Made by a program: the position numbers and the translations under genes
Notes under the pieces: generated by a model
What the model was told of the DNA's origin: nothing
What the model saw: only the letters and a program-made list of their open reading frames with translations
Database searches by the model: none
Shown: in pieces, positions 7,470-15,340 of the stretch
Numbering within the stretch: the stretch's first letter is position 1
Layout: each line of letters begins with the position of its first letter
Source of the DNA: Streptomyces olivochromogenes
Lineage (GTDB): Bacteria; Actinomycetota; Actinomycetes; Streptomycetales; Streptomycetaceae
Direction of reading: 5' to 3'
Assembly (NCBI RefSeq): GCF_001514115.1
Contig: NZ_KQ948474.1
Span: 11,817-47,001 of the forward strand
DNA length: 35,185 nt

Positions 7470-10400
7470 ATGAGAAGAAGATCAGCGTTACGCACGGCGC
7501 GGTTCCTGCGAAGACGTGTCACGGTCGTCGCCCTCGTCAGCAGCCTGGCAGCCATGATGGTGACCGGTATCGAAGAGGCGTCGGCGGACGCACAGACGGC
7601 CCACCGTACTGCGTCGGTGACGTCCGGCAACGCGCGTTTCCAGGTTCTGTCCCCGACCCTGATACGTACGGAGTACGCGCAGGACGGGAAGTTCACCGAC
7701 AGCGCGACCTTCAACGCGATCGGCCGCACCGCGTTCGCGCCGACCTCGTACACCTCAAGCACGTCCGGCGGCTGGCTGACCATCAGCACGAGCGCGCTCA
7801 CCCTCCGATATCAGGAGGGTTCCGGGCCCTTCGACGCCCAGAACCTCTCCGTGCAGTTGTCGGCCGGTGGGTCACCGGTCAGCGCCACGCCGTGGAAGCG
7901 CCTCACGTGTGCCCTCGGCGCCCTGTGCGAGGCAGAGCAGCTGTCCCACAGCGGGGTCGGCGTTGCCTCGGACCACACCGGTTACACCGGCTCCGGTTTC
8001 GTGGCCGGCTTCGAGGGGGCGGGCGACTCCTTGTCGGCCGACGTCGACGTCGCCACGTCGGGGACCTACCAGTTCGACGCCCGCTACGCCAACTCCCTCG
8101 GGGGTGACGGCCAGACCACGACGCGCACTCTGACGTTGTCGGTGGACGGCGTCGCGAACCGGTCGGTGAGCCTGCCGGTCACCGCGAACTGGGATACGTG
8201 GGGCCTGGCGAGCAGCGCGGTGCAACTCGGCGCCGGCCACCACATCGTCACGCTGGCAAGGACCGCCGCGGACTCCGGGGACGTCAACATCGACAGCGTT
8301 GCCCTGGTGAACCAGGGCGGCAGTTTTCCGCCGTCGTCCGCCACCGCGATCACGGCCTGCGGGTTCGGCGTGAACTGCGAGGCCGAGGCCGACCGCATCT
8401 CGGGCTCGGCGATCACGGCCACCGACCATGCCGGCTACTCAGGCAGTGGCTTCGTCGGGGAACTTAACCAAGGGGCAGGCGTGTCGGCCCACGTGGTCGG
8501 CGTACCGGCGGACGGCTCCTATGCGTTGCAGGTGCGCTACGCCAACGCCACCGGCGGTGACGGCCTTTACCGGACTCGTACGGCGACGGTGTCCTCCGGG
8601 GGCACCACGCAGACCCTGTCGCTGCCCGTCACCGGAAACTGGGACACCTGGAAAACCGCGACGGTCCCCGTCACCCTCAAGGCCGGAGCCAACGACATTT
8701 CCGTCGGCTGTCCGGACGCCGCGAGCTGTCATGTCAACCTCGACACGGTCTCCGTCACGGCGGCCGGCTCGCCGGCCCCGCAACCGCACCTGGCGCTCGG
8801 CGGCTACCGCCGCAGCCTCGACGGCGTCAACGGCGACAACGGCGCGCCGCCCACCACGCCCGGTCTGCTGTACAAGGACGGCTGGTACCTGCTCGACGAC
8901 ACTGCCTCGGCTCTGTACGACACCGGCACCCGCCAGGTCACCCAGCGTCCTTCCCAAGGTGGTACGCCGTACCAGGACGGCTATGTCTTCGGCTACGGCC
9001 ACAACTACAAGCAGGCCCTGTCCGACCTGGCCATGCTCACCGGGCCGCCCAAACTGCTCCCGCAGTGGGCGTACGGCGTGTGGTACTCGGAGTACATCGA
9101 CCGCACCGCCGCCGACTACGAGAACACGATCCTGCCCGCCTTCCGTTCCGAGGGCGTGCCCCTGGACGTCCTAGTGACCGACACCGACTTCAAGTCGCCC
9201 AACACCTGGAGCGGTTGGGAAATCGACAAGGCCAAGTTCCCTGATCCGAAGGGTTTCTTCGACTGGGCCGCCGCGCAGGGCCTGCACGACACGCTCAACA
9301 TCCACCCGAGCATCCTCAGCGGCGACCCGCAGTTCGCCCAGGCCCAGGCCACCGCCAAGGGCAAGCTGCACAAGGGCGGTTGTGCCCCCGCCGCGAGCAG
9401 CGGCTCCGGAGACTGCTACACGTTCGACTGGGGCGATCCCGATCAGCTCAAGGCGTACATGGACCTGCATCAGACCATGGACCAGCAGGGCAACGACTTC
9501 TGGTGGCTGGACTGGTGCTGCGACAACTCCCAGTCCTCGCTGCCCGGCGTCACTCCCGACGCGTGGATCAACCAGCAGTACGCCACAGATGCCGACAAGA
9601 CCATCGGCCGCGGATTCGTCGTCTCCCGCGCCTACGGCTCCCTGCAGGCGGGCGGCTACAGCGGCCAGCAGGGGCTGCCCACCGGACCGTGGGCCGACAA
9701 GCGCACCACCGTCCACTTCACCGGCGACACCGCCTCCACCTGGGGCACCCTGAAGGCGGAGGTCGGCTACACCCCGGGCGAAGCGGCCGCCACCGGCATG
9801 TCGGCGATCAGTCACGACATCGGCGGCCACAACGACACCACGAACCTGACCGGTTCGGAGACCTACACGTCCGACGGCACGACCCACACCACGCACAAAC
9901 TCCCCGACGACATGTATGCCCGCTGGGTGCAGCTCGGCACCTTCCAGCCCATCGACCGTCTGCACAGCAACCACAGCGACCGGCTGCCCTGGCAGTACAG
10001 CGCCGCGGCTCGCGCATCCGCGGACAAGTTCCTCAACCTGCGCGAGAATCTGGTGCCCTACACCTATTCGCTCGCGCAGCAGGCCAACACGACCGGCGTC
10101 CCCGTCACCCGCCCGACGTACCTGGAATACCCCGACGAGCCCCAGGCGTACGCCACGGCCGGCAGCGAGTACTTCTACGGCCCCGACATGCTCGTCGCCC
10201 CCGTCACCACGCCCGGCACCACGGCGACGACCTCGGTGTGGTTCCCGCCCGGCAGCCAGTGGACCGACTACTTCACCGGGCAGACCTACGCCGGCGGCAC
10301 CACCCAGAACATCACCACCGGCCTCGACACCATGCCGGTGTTCGTCCGAGCCGGCGCCGTCGTCCCGACCCGCACGAGCAACGTCACCAGCAACGACAAG

Positions 10401-10805
10401 GCCCCGCTGACCAAGGTCACGCTCACTGTCGCCGCGGGCGCCTCCGGCTCCTACACCCTTTACGAGGACGACGGAACCACCGGGCCCGGCCACAGCGCCG
10501 TTACGAAGATCCGGTACCGGGAGAACGGCGCCAAGCACACGGTGACGATCAACCCCACAACTGGGACCTTCCGCGGTCGGCTCAAAACCCGGCAATGGAC
10601 CGTCTCCCTCCTCGGCGTCACCGCCCCGAGCAGCGTCCGCATAGGAGGGTCCCAACTGTCCCCCGATGAGTACCACTTCGACAGCACGACCCGCACCCTC
10701 ACCGTCACGCTGCCCCCGCAGAGCCTGCACGCGCCGACCACCGTTTACGTGCAGTTGACCACCACCCGGCCGCCGACGGCCCCCCGGTATCCGCAGGGCC
10801 CGTGA
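7470..10805 (+). CDS. Secreted GH31 glycosidase with two CBM35 modules
   Basis: A 1111-residue exoenzyme. Residues 1-40 are an export signal with basic clusters (FLRRRVTVVAL, then a hydrophobic stretch, cleavage near ASA-DAQ; the RRR could suit Tat). A GH31 N-terminal beta domain is interrupted by two CBM35 carbohydrate-binding modules, at about 152-285 and 302-432; both open with CEAE, carry GY(T/S)GSGFV and end NxDxV. The GH31 barrel follows (about 500-920). FWWLDW carries the likely nucleophile D681 and HFTGDTASTW the likely acid/base D753. Then comes a DUF5110-like C-terminal beta domain (GSYTLYEDDGTTGP). GH31 retaining enzymes act on alpha-glucosidic, alpha-xylosidic or alpha-galactosidic links; the exact substrate is not readable. 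The start was set at 7470 (MRRRSALR) because AGGACGGAG lies 7 nt upstream and a signal peptide begins there. A terminator follows at 10874. Confidence 0.92.
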   Translation: MRRRSALRTARFLRRRVTVVALVSSLAAMMVTGIEEASADAQTAHRTASVTSGNARFQVLSPTLIRTEYAQDGKFTDSATFNAIGRTAFAPTSYTSSTSGGWLTISTSALTLRYQEGSGPFDAQNLSVQLSAGGSPVSATPWKRLTCALGALCEAEQLSHSGVGVASDHTGYTGSGFVAGFEGAGDSLSADVDVATSGTYQFDARYANSLGGDGQTTTRTLTLSVDGVANRSVSLPVTANWDTWGLASSAVQLGAGHHIVTLARTAADSGDVNIDSVALVNQGGSFPPSSATAITACGFGVNCEAEADRISGSAITATDHAGYSGSGFVGELNQGAGVSAHVVGVPADGSYALQVRYANATGGDGLYRTRTATVSSGGTTQTLSLPVTGNWDTWKTATVPVTLKAGANDISVGCPDAASCHVNLDTVSVTAAGSPAPQPHLALGGYRRSLDGVNGDNGAPPTTPGLLYKDGWYLLDDTASALYDTGTRQVTQRPSQGGTPYQDGYVFGYGHNYKQALSDLAMLTGPPKLLPQWAYGVWYSEYIDRTAADYENTILPAFRSEGVPLDVLVTDTDFKSPNTWSGWEIDKAKFPDPKGFFDWAAAQGLHDTLNIHPSILSGDPQFAQAQATAKGKLHKGGCAPAASSGSGDCYTFDWGDPDQLKAYMDLHQTMDQQGNDFWWLDWCCDNSQSSLPGVTPDAWINQQYATDADKTIGRGFVVSRAYGSLQAGGYSGQQGLPTGPWADKRTTVHFTGDTASTWGTLKAEVGYTPGEAAATGMSAISHDIGGHNDTTNLTGSETYTSDGTTHTTHKLPDDMYARWVQLGTFQPIDRLHSNHSDRLPWQYSAAARASADKFLNLRENLVPYTYSLAQQANTTGVPVTRPTYLEYPDEPQAYATAGSEYFYGPDMLVAPVTTPGTTATTSVWFPPGSQWTDYFTGQTYAGGTTQNITTGLDTMPVFVRAGAVVPTRTSNVTSNDKAPLTKVTLTVAAGASGSYTLYEDDGTTGPGHSAVTKIRYRENGAKHTVTINPTTGTFRGRLKTRQWTVSLLGVTAPSSVRIGGSQLSPDEYHFDSTTRTLTVTLPPQSLHAPTTVYVQLTTTRPPTAPRYPQGP

Positions 10806-10873
10806 CGGCGCCCAGTCCTAGCTAGGCAACGGGCCGCCGATCAGCCCGCGACGCCGAAACCCGGACAGCAAAC

Positions 10874-10902
10874 GGCCCGCCTCAACTTCCCTGAGGCGGG
10901 CC
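10874..10902 (+). terminator. Hairpin terminator after the GH31 gene
   Basis: GGCCCGCCTCA and TGAGGCGGGCC form a perfect 11-bp stem with a 7-nt loop about 70 bp downstream of the GH31 stop. It can also serve the convergent DUF3761 gene that ends at 10923. Confidence 0.8.
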
Positions 10903-10922
10903 GACGTCATGCCGTCACCAGA

Positions 10923-11087
10923 TCACCGGTACCAGTACTTCACCCCACGGTGATGCGAACACGTCCCCTGAAAGTGCGCCGAGTATGAGTAGCTGGCGTC
11001 CTTGCACTTCGCCATCGCACCACGCGGACGCGCACCGCCCGCCCGGCACGCGCCCGCCGCCGGCCCTGCCCTGAGCTTGGTGAGCAC
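10923..11087 (-). CDS. Short DUF3761-type protein (54 aa)
   Basis: The C-terminal half reads AKCKDASYSYSAHFQGTCSH and HRGVKYWYR, the conserved core of DUF3761, a small cysteine-containing domain usually found after a signal peptide in secreted proteins of unknown function. A GTG at 11087 lies 6 nt after GGAGGGA and opens a 54-residue frame (MLTKLRAGPAAGACRAGG...). The usual hydrophobic signal sequence is missing: the 24 residues before the domain are rich in A, G and R. Either the N-terminus has been shortened by deletion or the protein acts inside the cell. It is convergent with GH31 and shares its terminator region. Family assignment is good; whether the gene is intact is uncertain. Confidence 0.6.
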   Translation of the reverse strand: MLTKLRAGPAAGACRAGGARPRGAMAKCKDASYSYSAHFQGTCSHHRGVKYWYR

Positions 11088-11182
11088 GGTGTTCCCTCCA
11101 GTTTGGTGAGCACTGATCGTTTCAGTGTGTTTGACGGCCGGGCTGCGGCAGGGGCCGAGCAACACGAAGAGGGGAAAGGGGC

Positions 11183-11305
11183 CTATCCCAGCAGGCCATC
11201 GGGCAGGCGGACTCAGATCTGGCGGACGTCGTGGGGGTTGTAGTGGATCTCCCACTTGCCGTTGCGGCCGCTGTTGTGAGGTTCGGCGGCGACCCCGGCG
11301 CCGAG
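11183..11305 (-). pseudogene. Mu/TnsB-type integrase C-terminal remnant with nonsense codon
   Basis: On the minus strand one frame reads LGAGVAAEPHNSGRNGKWEI and HYNPHDVRQI, then TGA (11215-11213), then VRLPDGLLG and TAG. The sequence HYNPHDVRQI-x-VRLPDG matches the YDPxDxRxVWVR(D/L)PDG strand of the C-terminal Mu-transposase domain of TnsB-like integrases, where the x is normally tryptophan, so TGG appears to have become TGA. Nothing of the catalytic DDE domain is seen upstream. Inference: a leftover of a lost Tn-type element. Confidence 0.4.
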
Positions 11306-11383
11306 TCGTGGGTGCGGGCAGGTTGTGCTGGGTCCGGGTTCGGCAAGTGCTCGTGCCAGGCGGTTGCGTGGTAACGGGGCCTG

Positions 11384-11788
11384 TCAGGCGGCGGTGGAGA
11401 CACCATGGTGGGGTTCTACGCCGCCGAAGGTGTCGTCGAAGGACAGTGAGCGGTTTGAGGGGACGAGGAAGTAGGGCGAGCCGGAACCGGCGGGTGTACG
11501 GGGCCCGCCCCGGCCGGTCATCAGCACGTCGTAGGGAGTGAGTACGTCGAGGTTGTCGAAGACGTAGTAGACCGGCAGCAGTGTCCACGCCACCAATTGG
11601 AGGTGGGCGTTGACCGCGGCGCGTTCTACTGCGTGGCGTTGGGTGGCGCGGCTGGTCATCCGGCTCTTGCAGTCGATCAGGGCAACCCGCCTGCCCTGGG
11701 CTGTGATCAGGCCGGGTGTTTCTCTATTGGCGTCCGTCAGCGTTCGCTGGTGTCTCACCGCCCCTGCCGCAGTTCGACCGGATCCCAT
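11384..11788 (-). pseudogene. Truncated PD-(D/E)XK nuclease-like protein
   Basis: The frame contains ETPGLITAQGRRVALIDCKS, then AAVNAHLQLVAWTLLPVYYV, FDNLDVLTPYDVLMTGR and GSGSPYFLVPSNRSLSFDDT. The core ALIDCKSR (a D-x-K strand), then a helix (AVNAHLQ), then LPVYYVF resembles the beta-D-x-K-alpha-beta heart of PD-(D/E)XK nucleases, and the ending is also protein-like. Upstream, the matching N-terminal codons appear in other frames (EEIITQHG near 11800), which indicates one or more frameshifts, so the start is unsupported. It lies next to an integrase remnant and may belong to the same lost element. The family is my inference from the motif only. Confidence 0.4.
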
Positions 11789-12071
11789 CCCCGTGTTGGG
11801 TGATGATTTCCTCGGCTGCGCTAGCCCGTCGGCTCCGGGGCACTACCTGGTGACGAGGTGTCAGAGGTCAACCGAGCCCCGACGCCCTGTACTTCACGTC
11901 CCCGCCTGCGTGCTCGGCCTGGAGTCCCTCGCCCATCACCTGCCAGCGCAGCCCGTGATGCTGGCGCCCACGCCGAAGTCGAAGCACGAGGCACCGGCGG
12001 CACGTGACGGGCGGACGTGCTGGCCAGCGCCCCTGCCCCGGAAAGCTGGCGGTTCCTACTCCCGGCGGTGG

Positions 12072-12839
12072 TCATACGACGCCGGTGATGATCCTCCAGT
12101 CTGAGCTGAGTTGTCCGGCGGCGAGGCCGGTGTAGATGCCGTCGGTGCTCAGCCGACCGGTGGCGATGGTGCCGTTGTCGTTGCGGTAGAACAAGAGCTC
12201 ACGGCCGAGGGCGTTGATGAGGAACCAGTCTGAGCTGAGTTGTCCTTCGGCGAGGCCGGTGTAGATGCCGTCGGTGCTCAGCCGACCGGTGGCGATCTTG
12301 CCGTTGTCGGAGCGGTAGAACAAGAGCTCACGGCCGAGAGCGACGATGCGGGTCCAGCCTGAGCTGAGTTGTCCTTCGGCGAGGCCGGTGTAGATACCGT
12401 CGGTGCTCAGCCGACCGGTGGCGATCTTGCCGTTGTCGCCGCGGTAGAACAAGAGCTCACGGCCGACAGCGACGATGCGGGACCACTCTTTGCTGAGTTG
12501 TCCGGCGGCGAGCCCGGTGTAGATGCCGTTGCTGCTCAGCCGACCGGTGGCGATGGTGCCGTTGTCGTTGCGGTAGAACAAGAGCTCACGGCCGAGGGCG
12601 TTGATGTGGGTCCAGTCAGCGCTGACTTTTCCTTCGGCGAGGCCGGTGTAGATGCCGTCGCTGCTCAGCCGACCGGTGGCGATGCCGCCGTTGTCGCTCC
12701 TATAGAAGAACAGGTCGCCGGGCACGGTGACTCCTCGGGTTGTCGGGAAGGTGTCGCTCTCCCGCACCCCCGGAAATGTCGCCGACTCGGCCACCGTCAC
12801 GGGAGAAGGAGACGCCCGCTGCTGCCCGCGGGCGGACAA
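12072..12839 (-). CDS. Five-repeat beta-propeller protein, tachylectin-2-like
   Basis: Five consecutive 43-residue repeats fill the protein. The consensus is (E/D)L(L/F)FYRxDNGxIATGRLSxDGIYTGLAxGQLSxxWxxIxAxGR; the first repeat starts GDLFFYRSDNGGI and the last ends SSDWRIITGVV. Five short repeats each carrying an FYR strand, a DNG turn and a W-x-x-I strand recall tachylectin-2, a five-bladed propeller lectin with 47-residue blades; sugar binding is inference. The longest frame begins with TTG at 12839, right after an in-frame TGA. A better start may be the GTG at 12725, 6 nt after CGAGGA, giving 217 residues that are just the five blades. No signal peptide is evident in either version, which is odd for a lectin of this type and raises the possibility that an N-terminal secreted domain has been lost. 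Confidence 0.7.
   Translation of the reverse strand: MSARGQQRASPSPVTVAESATFPGVRESDTFPTTRGVTVPGDLFFYRSDNGGIATGRLSSDGIYTGLAEGKVSADWTHINALGRELLFYRNDNGTIATGRLSSNGIYTGLAAGQLSKEWSRIVAVGRELLFYRGDNGKIATGRLSTDGIYTGLAEGQLSSGWTRIVALGRELLFYRSDNGKIATGRLSTDGIYTGLAEGQLSSDWFLINALGRELLFYRNDNGTIATGRLSTDGIYTGLAAGQLSSDWRIITGVV
12075..12720 (-). repeat. Five 129-bp tandem repeats within the propeller gene
   Basis: The unit gaggccggtgtagatgcc recurs every 129 bp (for example 12123 and 12252), giving five units. Near identity at the DNA level (long exact blocks such as gctcagccgaccggtggcga) indicates recent expansion or gene conversion, not just a conserved fold. Confidence 0.85.
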
Positions 12840-12997
12840 ATCAGCACGGCTGCCTCATCTACGACGCTACTCTCCGGCTCCTGCGGCCGCATTCCGAGAC
12901 AACGAGGCAGCCGGGAGGGGCACCCGCCCGTCGTAGTTGTCTTCAACTCCGGACGTCTGGGTCGGGGTACTGGCAGCGCATCTGCTCCACTGTTTCG

Positions 12998-13341
12998 TTA
13001 TGGGGGTGGTCCGGGATGGGGTCTGTCGTTCGGGTCGGGTGGGGGCGGGTCGGTGGCTGAAGCTGGGGCGGGGGTCGGGGTGTGCCGTGTGATGCGTTCG
13101 AGGTGGGTCAGGCCCCGGTCGGGGGCGGCGAGATTCAGGAGCCGGTCGCGTTGTCGTCGTCGTGCTGACTCCGTGCGGTAGGTGGAGATGCTGGCGAGTA
13201 CGCGGTGAAGCTTTGGGTTCCCGCTCCGAGCAGGGTGGGGAGCAGGATGAGGACCGAGATCCAGGGCGGGGTATTGCCGATTGCTGTCAGGCCTCGCGCG
13301 GTGAGGCGGCTGAGGGCGTCGGTGATGCGGTGCGCGGTCAT
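12998..13341 (-). pseudogene. Small single-pass membrane protein, frameshifted
   Basis: The ATG at 13341 lies 6 nt after AGGAGG. The first frame gives MTAHRITDALSRLTARGLTA, IGNTPPWISVLILLPTLLGA and GTQSFTAY; the hydrophobic ISVLILLPTLLGAG is a plausible membrane helix. After FTAY the sensible continuation, LASISTYRTESARRRQRDRL and LNLAAPDRGLTHLERITRHT, is in another frame, which runs to a stop at 12998. A one-base deletion near 13200 explains the break. In the uncorrected frame the protein ends after 68 residues with SQHDDDNATGS. I do not recognise the family; a short cytoplasmic head, one membrane segment and a basic tail are all that can be said. Confidence 0.45.
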
Positions 13342-13637
13342 GCGGGGCCTCCTGAGTCGGGTGGGTACCTGGTGGTGGAGCGTGAGGGGTCTGCGTCCCT
13401 TGTGTCGCGGGCTGGCGGTGGGACAGCAGCGGGTCGGGAGATTTCTTGGTGGGCATTGTGGTGGGGCGCGGGGTTAGCGGCGCAAGTCCGCAGGCCGGAG
13501 GGGACGTTGTCACCCGGATCGGGCCCATTCCAGGCCTGTGGGCTGCAGCTCCCCGCGCTCATTTTTACTGCAAGGGAGTCGGTTGCCTGCCGGGTGTCTG
13601 GGTAGACAGCGGCTTCCGCTACACCCTCGGCCTGTTA

Positions 13638-14385
13638 CTGGCTCTAACAAAAGCTGTTGATCACGTGACTGTTGGCTCGTCTGTTCTTTGGTCTGGTTGT
13701 GGGGCAACGTCAGTCGAGGCCGTGGATCGTGTCGGATGAACTGTGGTCGCTCATCGAGCCGTTGCTGCCCGCGCCGGACCGAAGCTGGTGGAAGGCAGAC
13801 CTCGAGTGCCGGACCGGCAGGCACTGTGCGGGATCCTGTTCGTGCTGCACACCGGCATCCAGTGGGAGTACCTGCCGCAGGAGTTGGGCTTCGGCTCGGG
13901 AATGACCTGCTGGCGACGGCTGGCCGCCTGGAACGAGGCCGGCGTCTGGGACCAGTTACCCGTGGTGCTGCTGAAGGATCTCTGCGGTCGAAGAACCAGC
14001 TGGACTGGTCGCGGGCGGTGATCGACTCCTCTCACGTCCGGGCTGCCCGGCAGGGCCCCAAAGCGGTACCAGCCCCGTCGACCGCGCTCGGCCGGGCAGC
14101 AAGCACCACGTCGTCACCGACGGCCAGGGCATCCCGCTCGCGGTAACGCTGACCGGCGGAAACCGCAACGATGTCACCCAGCTCCTGCCCCTGCTCGACA
14201 AGATCCCGGCGGTCGCCGGCCTGGGCATCTTCCGCTACGTCGTCGAGCGCACAATCTCCTGGCTGCACGGCTTTCGCCGCCTGCGCATCCGCTGGGAACG
14301 GCGTGACGACATCCACGAAGCCTTCCTCGGTCTCGCAGTCTGCCTGATCACCCACCGACACGTACAACGGCTTTGTTAGGGCCAG
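13638..14385 (+). mobile_element. Defective IS5-family (IS427-like) insertion sequence, 748 bp
   Basis: The left end CTGGCTCTAACAAAAGCTGTTG and the reverse complement of the right end CTGGCCCTAACAAAGCCGTTG form about 20-bp imperfect inverted repeats. Both ends are flanked by TA (13636-13637 and 14386-14387), the short target duplication expected for IS427-like members. The element encodes one transposase, frameshifted and missing an internal block, which explains a length below the 850-900 bp usual for the group. It cannot supply its own transposase but could be moved by one from a related copy. Confidence 0.8.
13700..14379 (+). pseudogene. IS5/IS427-type DDE transposase, frameshifted and internally deleted
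   Basis: Recognisable segments in order are: RPWIVSDELWSLIEPLLPAP; PDRQALCGILFVLHTGIQWE, YLPQELGFGSGMTCWRRLAA; LDWSRAVIDSSHVRAARQGP (first catalytic Asp); VTLTGGNRNDVTQLLPLLDK; then IFRYVVERTISWLHGFRRLR (catalytic Glu region) and IRWERRDDIHEAFL, stop at 14377-14379. Frame changes fall near 13785, 13978 and 14065. Between LLDKIPAVAG and LGIFRYVVER about 50 residues are missing, including the segment (FADRGYD) that carries the second catalytic Asp in this family. The protein is therefore inactive. Confidence 0.8.
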
Positions 14386-14463
14386 TAAGGGCGGGCGATC
14401 GCCCCAGGGGGTGGCCTGCTCGATGCGTCAGAACGCATTCGTAGCGGTCGGGCCCGCGCAGCC

Positions 14464-15210
14464 TCACATCCGGGATCTCAGCACGTCGACCTCACAGCCC
14501 GGCGCGAACGGGTCGAAGCCGTGCTCGATCAGCCAGCGAACTGCCAGCAGGCTTCGCAACGACCACCACGCGTGGATCACGTCGAGGTCGATGTCGGTGC
14601 CATAGCCGGCGACGACGTCGTCGAGGTGCTCCTCGTGTCCGAGTGTGAAGGTGGCGAGGTCGTACAGGGCATCACCCTGGCCCGCCTCGGACCAGTCGAT
14701 GATGCCCGTGACCTCGTCGCCGTCGACGAAGACGTGCGCGATCTGCAGGTCGCCGTGCGTGAACGCCGGAGTCCACGGCCGGAGCGCAGCCTCGGCGACC
14801 TGGCGGTTGCGGGTGACCAGGTCAGCGGGCAGGACACCGTTCGTCACGAGCAACTCGCACTCGTCGTCGAGTTCCGCCGCCAGCGCGACGATGCTCCGGC
14901 CGGCCCGGCCCGGCAGGGGCGGCAGGGGCGCTTCGTGCAGCTTCCGGATGGCGGCGCCCGCCGCGGCCCACGCCGCCGACGACCCGGTCGACGGCCCGCC
15001 GAGGCGCCCAAGCGTCGTCCCCGGGAGTGCGGCGATCGCGAGCACGGGCGGCTCGCGCCACAGGACCTCCGGGGTCGGAACCGGCGCGAGGGACATCGCC
15101 TCGACCTCGACGTCGATGCGCGCCTGATCGGCATCCACCTTCAAGAACACGTCACCGACGCGCAGAGTCGCGCGCTCGGAATGGGCGACGACGACTTTGA
15201 CCTCATCCAT
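14464..15210 (-). CDS. Aminoglycoside-phosphotransferase-family kinase
   Basis: A 248-residue APH/ChoK-fold phosphotransferase, presumably cytoplasmic. The N-lobe has a short beta sheet (TLRVGDVFLKVDAD, with the ATP-binding lysine likely in FLKVD). Then comes EVEAMSLAPVPTPEVLW. The catalytic loop is FTHGDLQIAHVFVDGDEVTG, and IIDWSEAGQGDALYDLA supplies the DFG-equivalent aspartate (IIDW). Aspartate in HGDL is the expected catalytic base. The asparagine that usually binds Mg in HxDxxxxN is replaced by His (HGDLQIAH). I recall similar HGDL...HVF sequences in actinobacterial relatives, so this may be a subfamily trait. The phosphate acceptor is unknown; resistance should not be assumed. No ribosome binding site precedes the ATG and GATACT lies 13 nt upstream, so a leaderless transcript is possible. 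It sits between two IS remnants. Confidence 0.8.
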   Translation of the reverse strand: MDEVKVVVAHSERATLRVGDVFLKVDADQARIDVEVEAMSLAPVPTPEVLWREPPVLAIAALPGTTLGRLGGPSTGSSAAWAAAGAAIRKLHEAPLPPLPGRAGRSIVALAAELDDECELLVTNGVLPADLVTRNRQVAEAALRPWTPAFTHGDLQIAHVFVDGDEVTGIIDWSEAGQGDALYDLATFTLGHEEHLDDVVAGYGTDIDLDVIHAWWSLRSLLAVRWLIEHGFDPFAPGCEVDVLRSRM

Positions 15211-15340
15211 GGGCGACCAGTATCCCGGGGACGATCGCCGACGTCGCCAGGTATATCGCGTGCGACTACGCGGCTGCTGATCTCTTCGGGTTGTTGTCGG
15301 GGGCGGTGACGTGAGGTGATCCCTGCGTTGGGCCGGTGGT

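Noticed and set aside
5789..8107. 772-residue plus-strand open frame
   Set aside because: It is antisense to the MFS gene and out of frame with GH31. Its translation is low-complexity (G, R, Q, P rich) as expected for a shadow frame in high-GC DNA.
11821..12075. 84-residue minus-strand frame overlapping the propeller gene stop by ATGA
   Set aside because: The sequence is A/R/S/G rich with no recognisable structure. Another frame nearby (MGEGLQAEHAGGDVKYRASG, ending 11868) looks more protein-like but has no start or family, so neither is called.
12075..12720. 129-bp tandem repeats considered as CRISPR or an iteron-type array
   Set aside because: There are no unique spacers, the unit is coding (43 codons), and frame and protein motif are kept throughout, so it is an intragenic coding repeat.
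12998..13528. 176-residue proline/histidine-rich minus-strand frame
   Set aside because: Only its last part (LASISTYRTES onward) is credible and belongs to the frameshifted membrane protein. The remainder is low-complexity.
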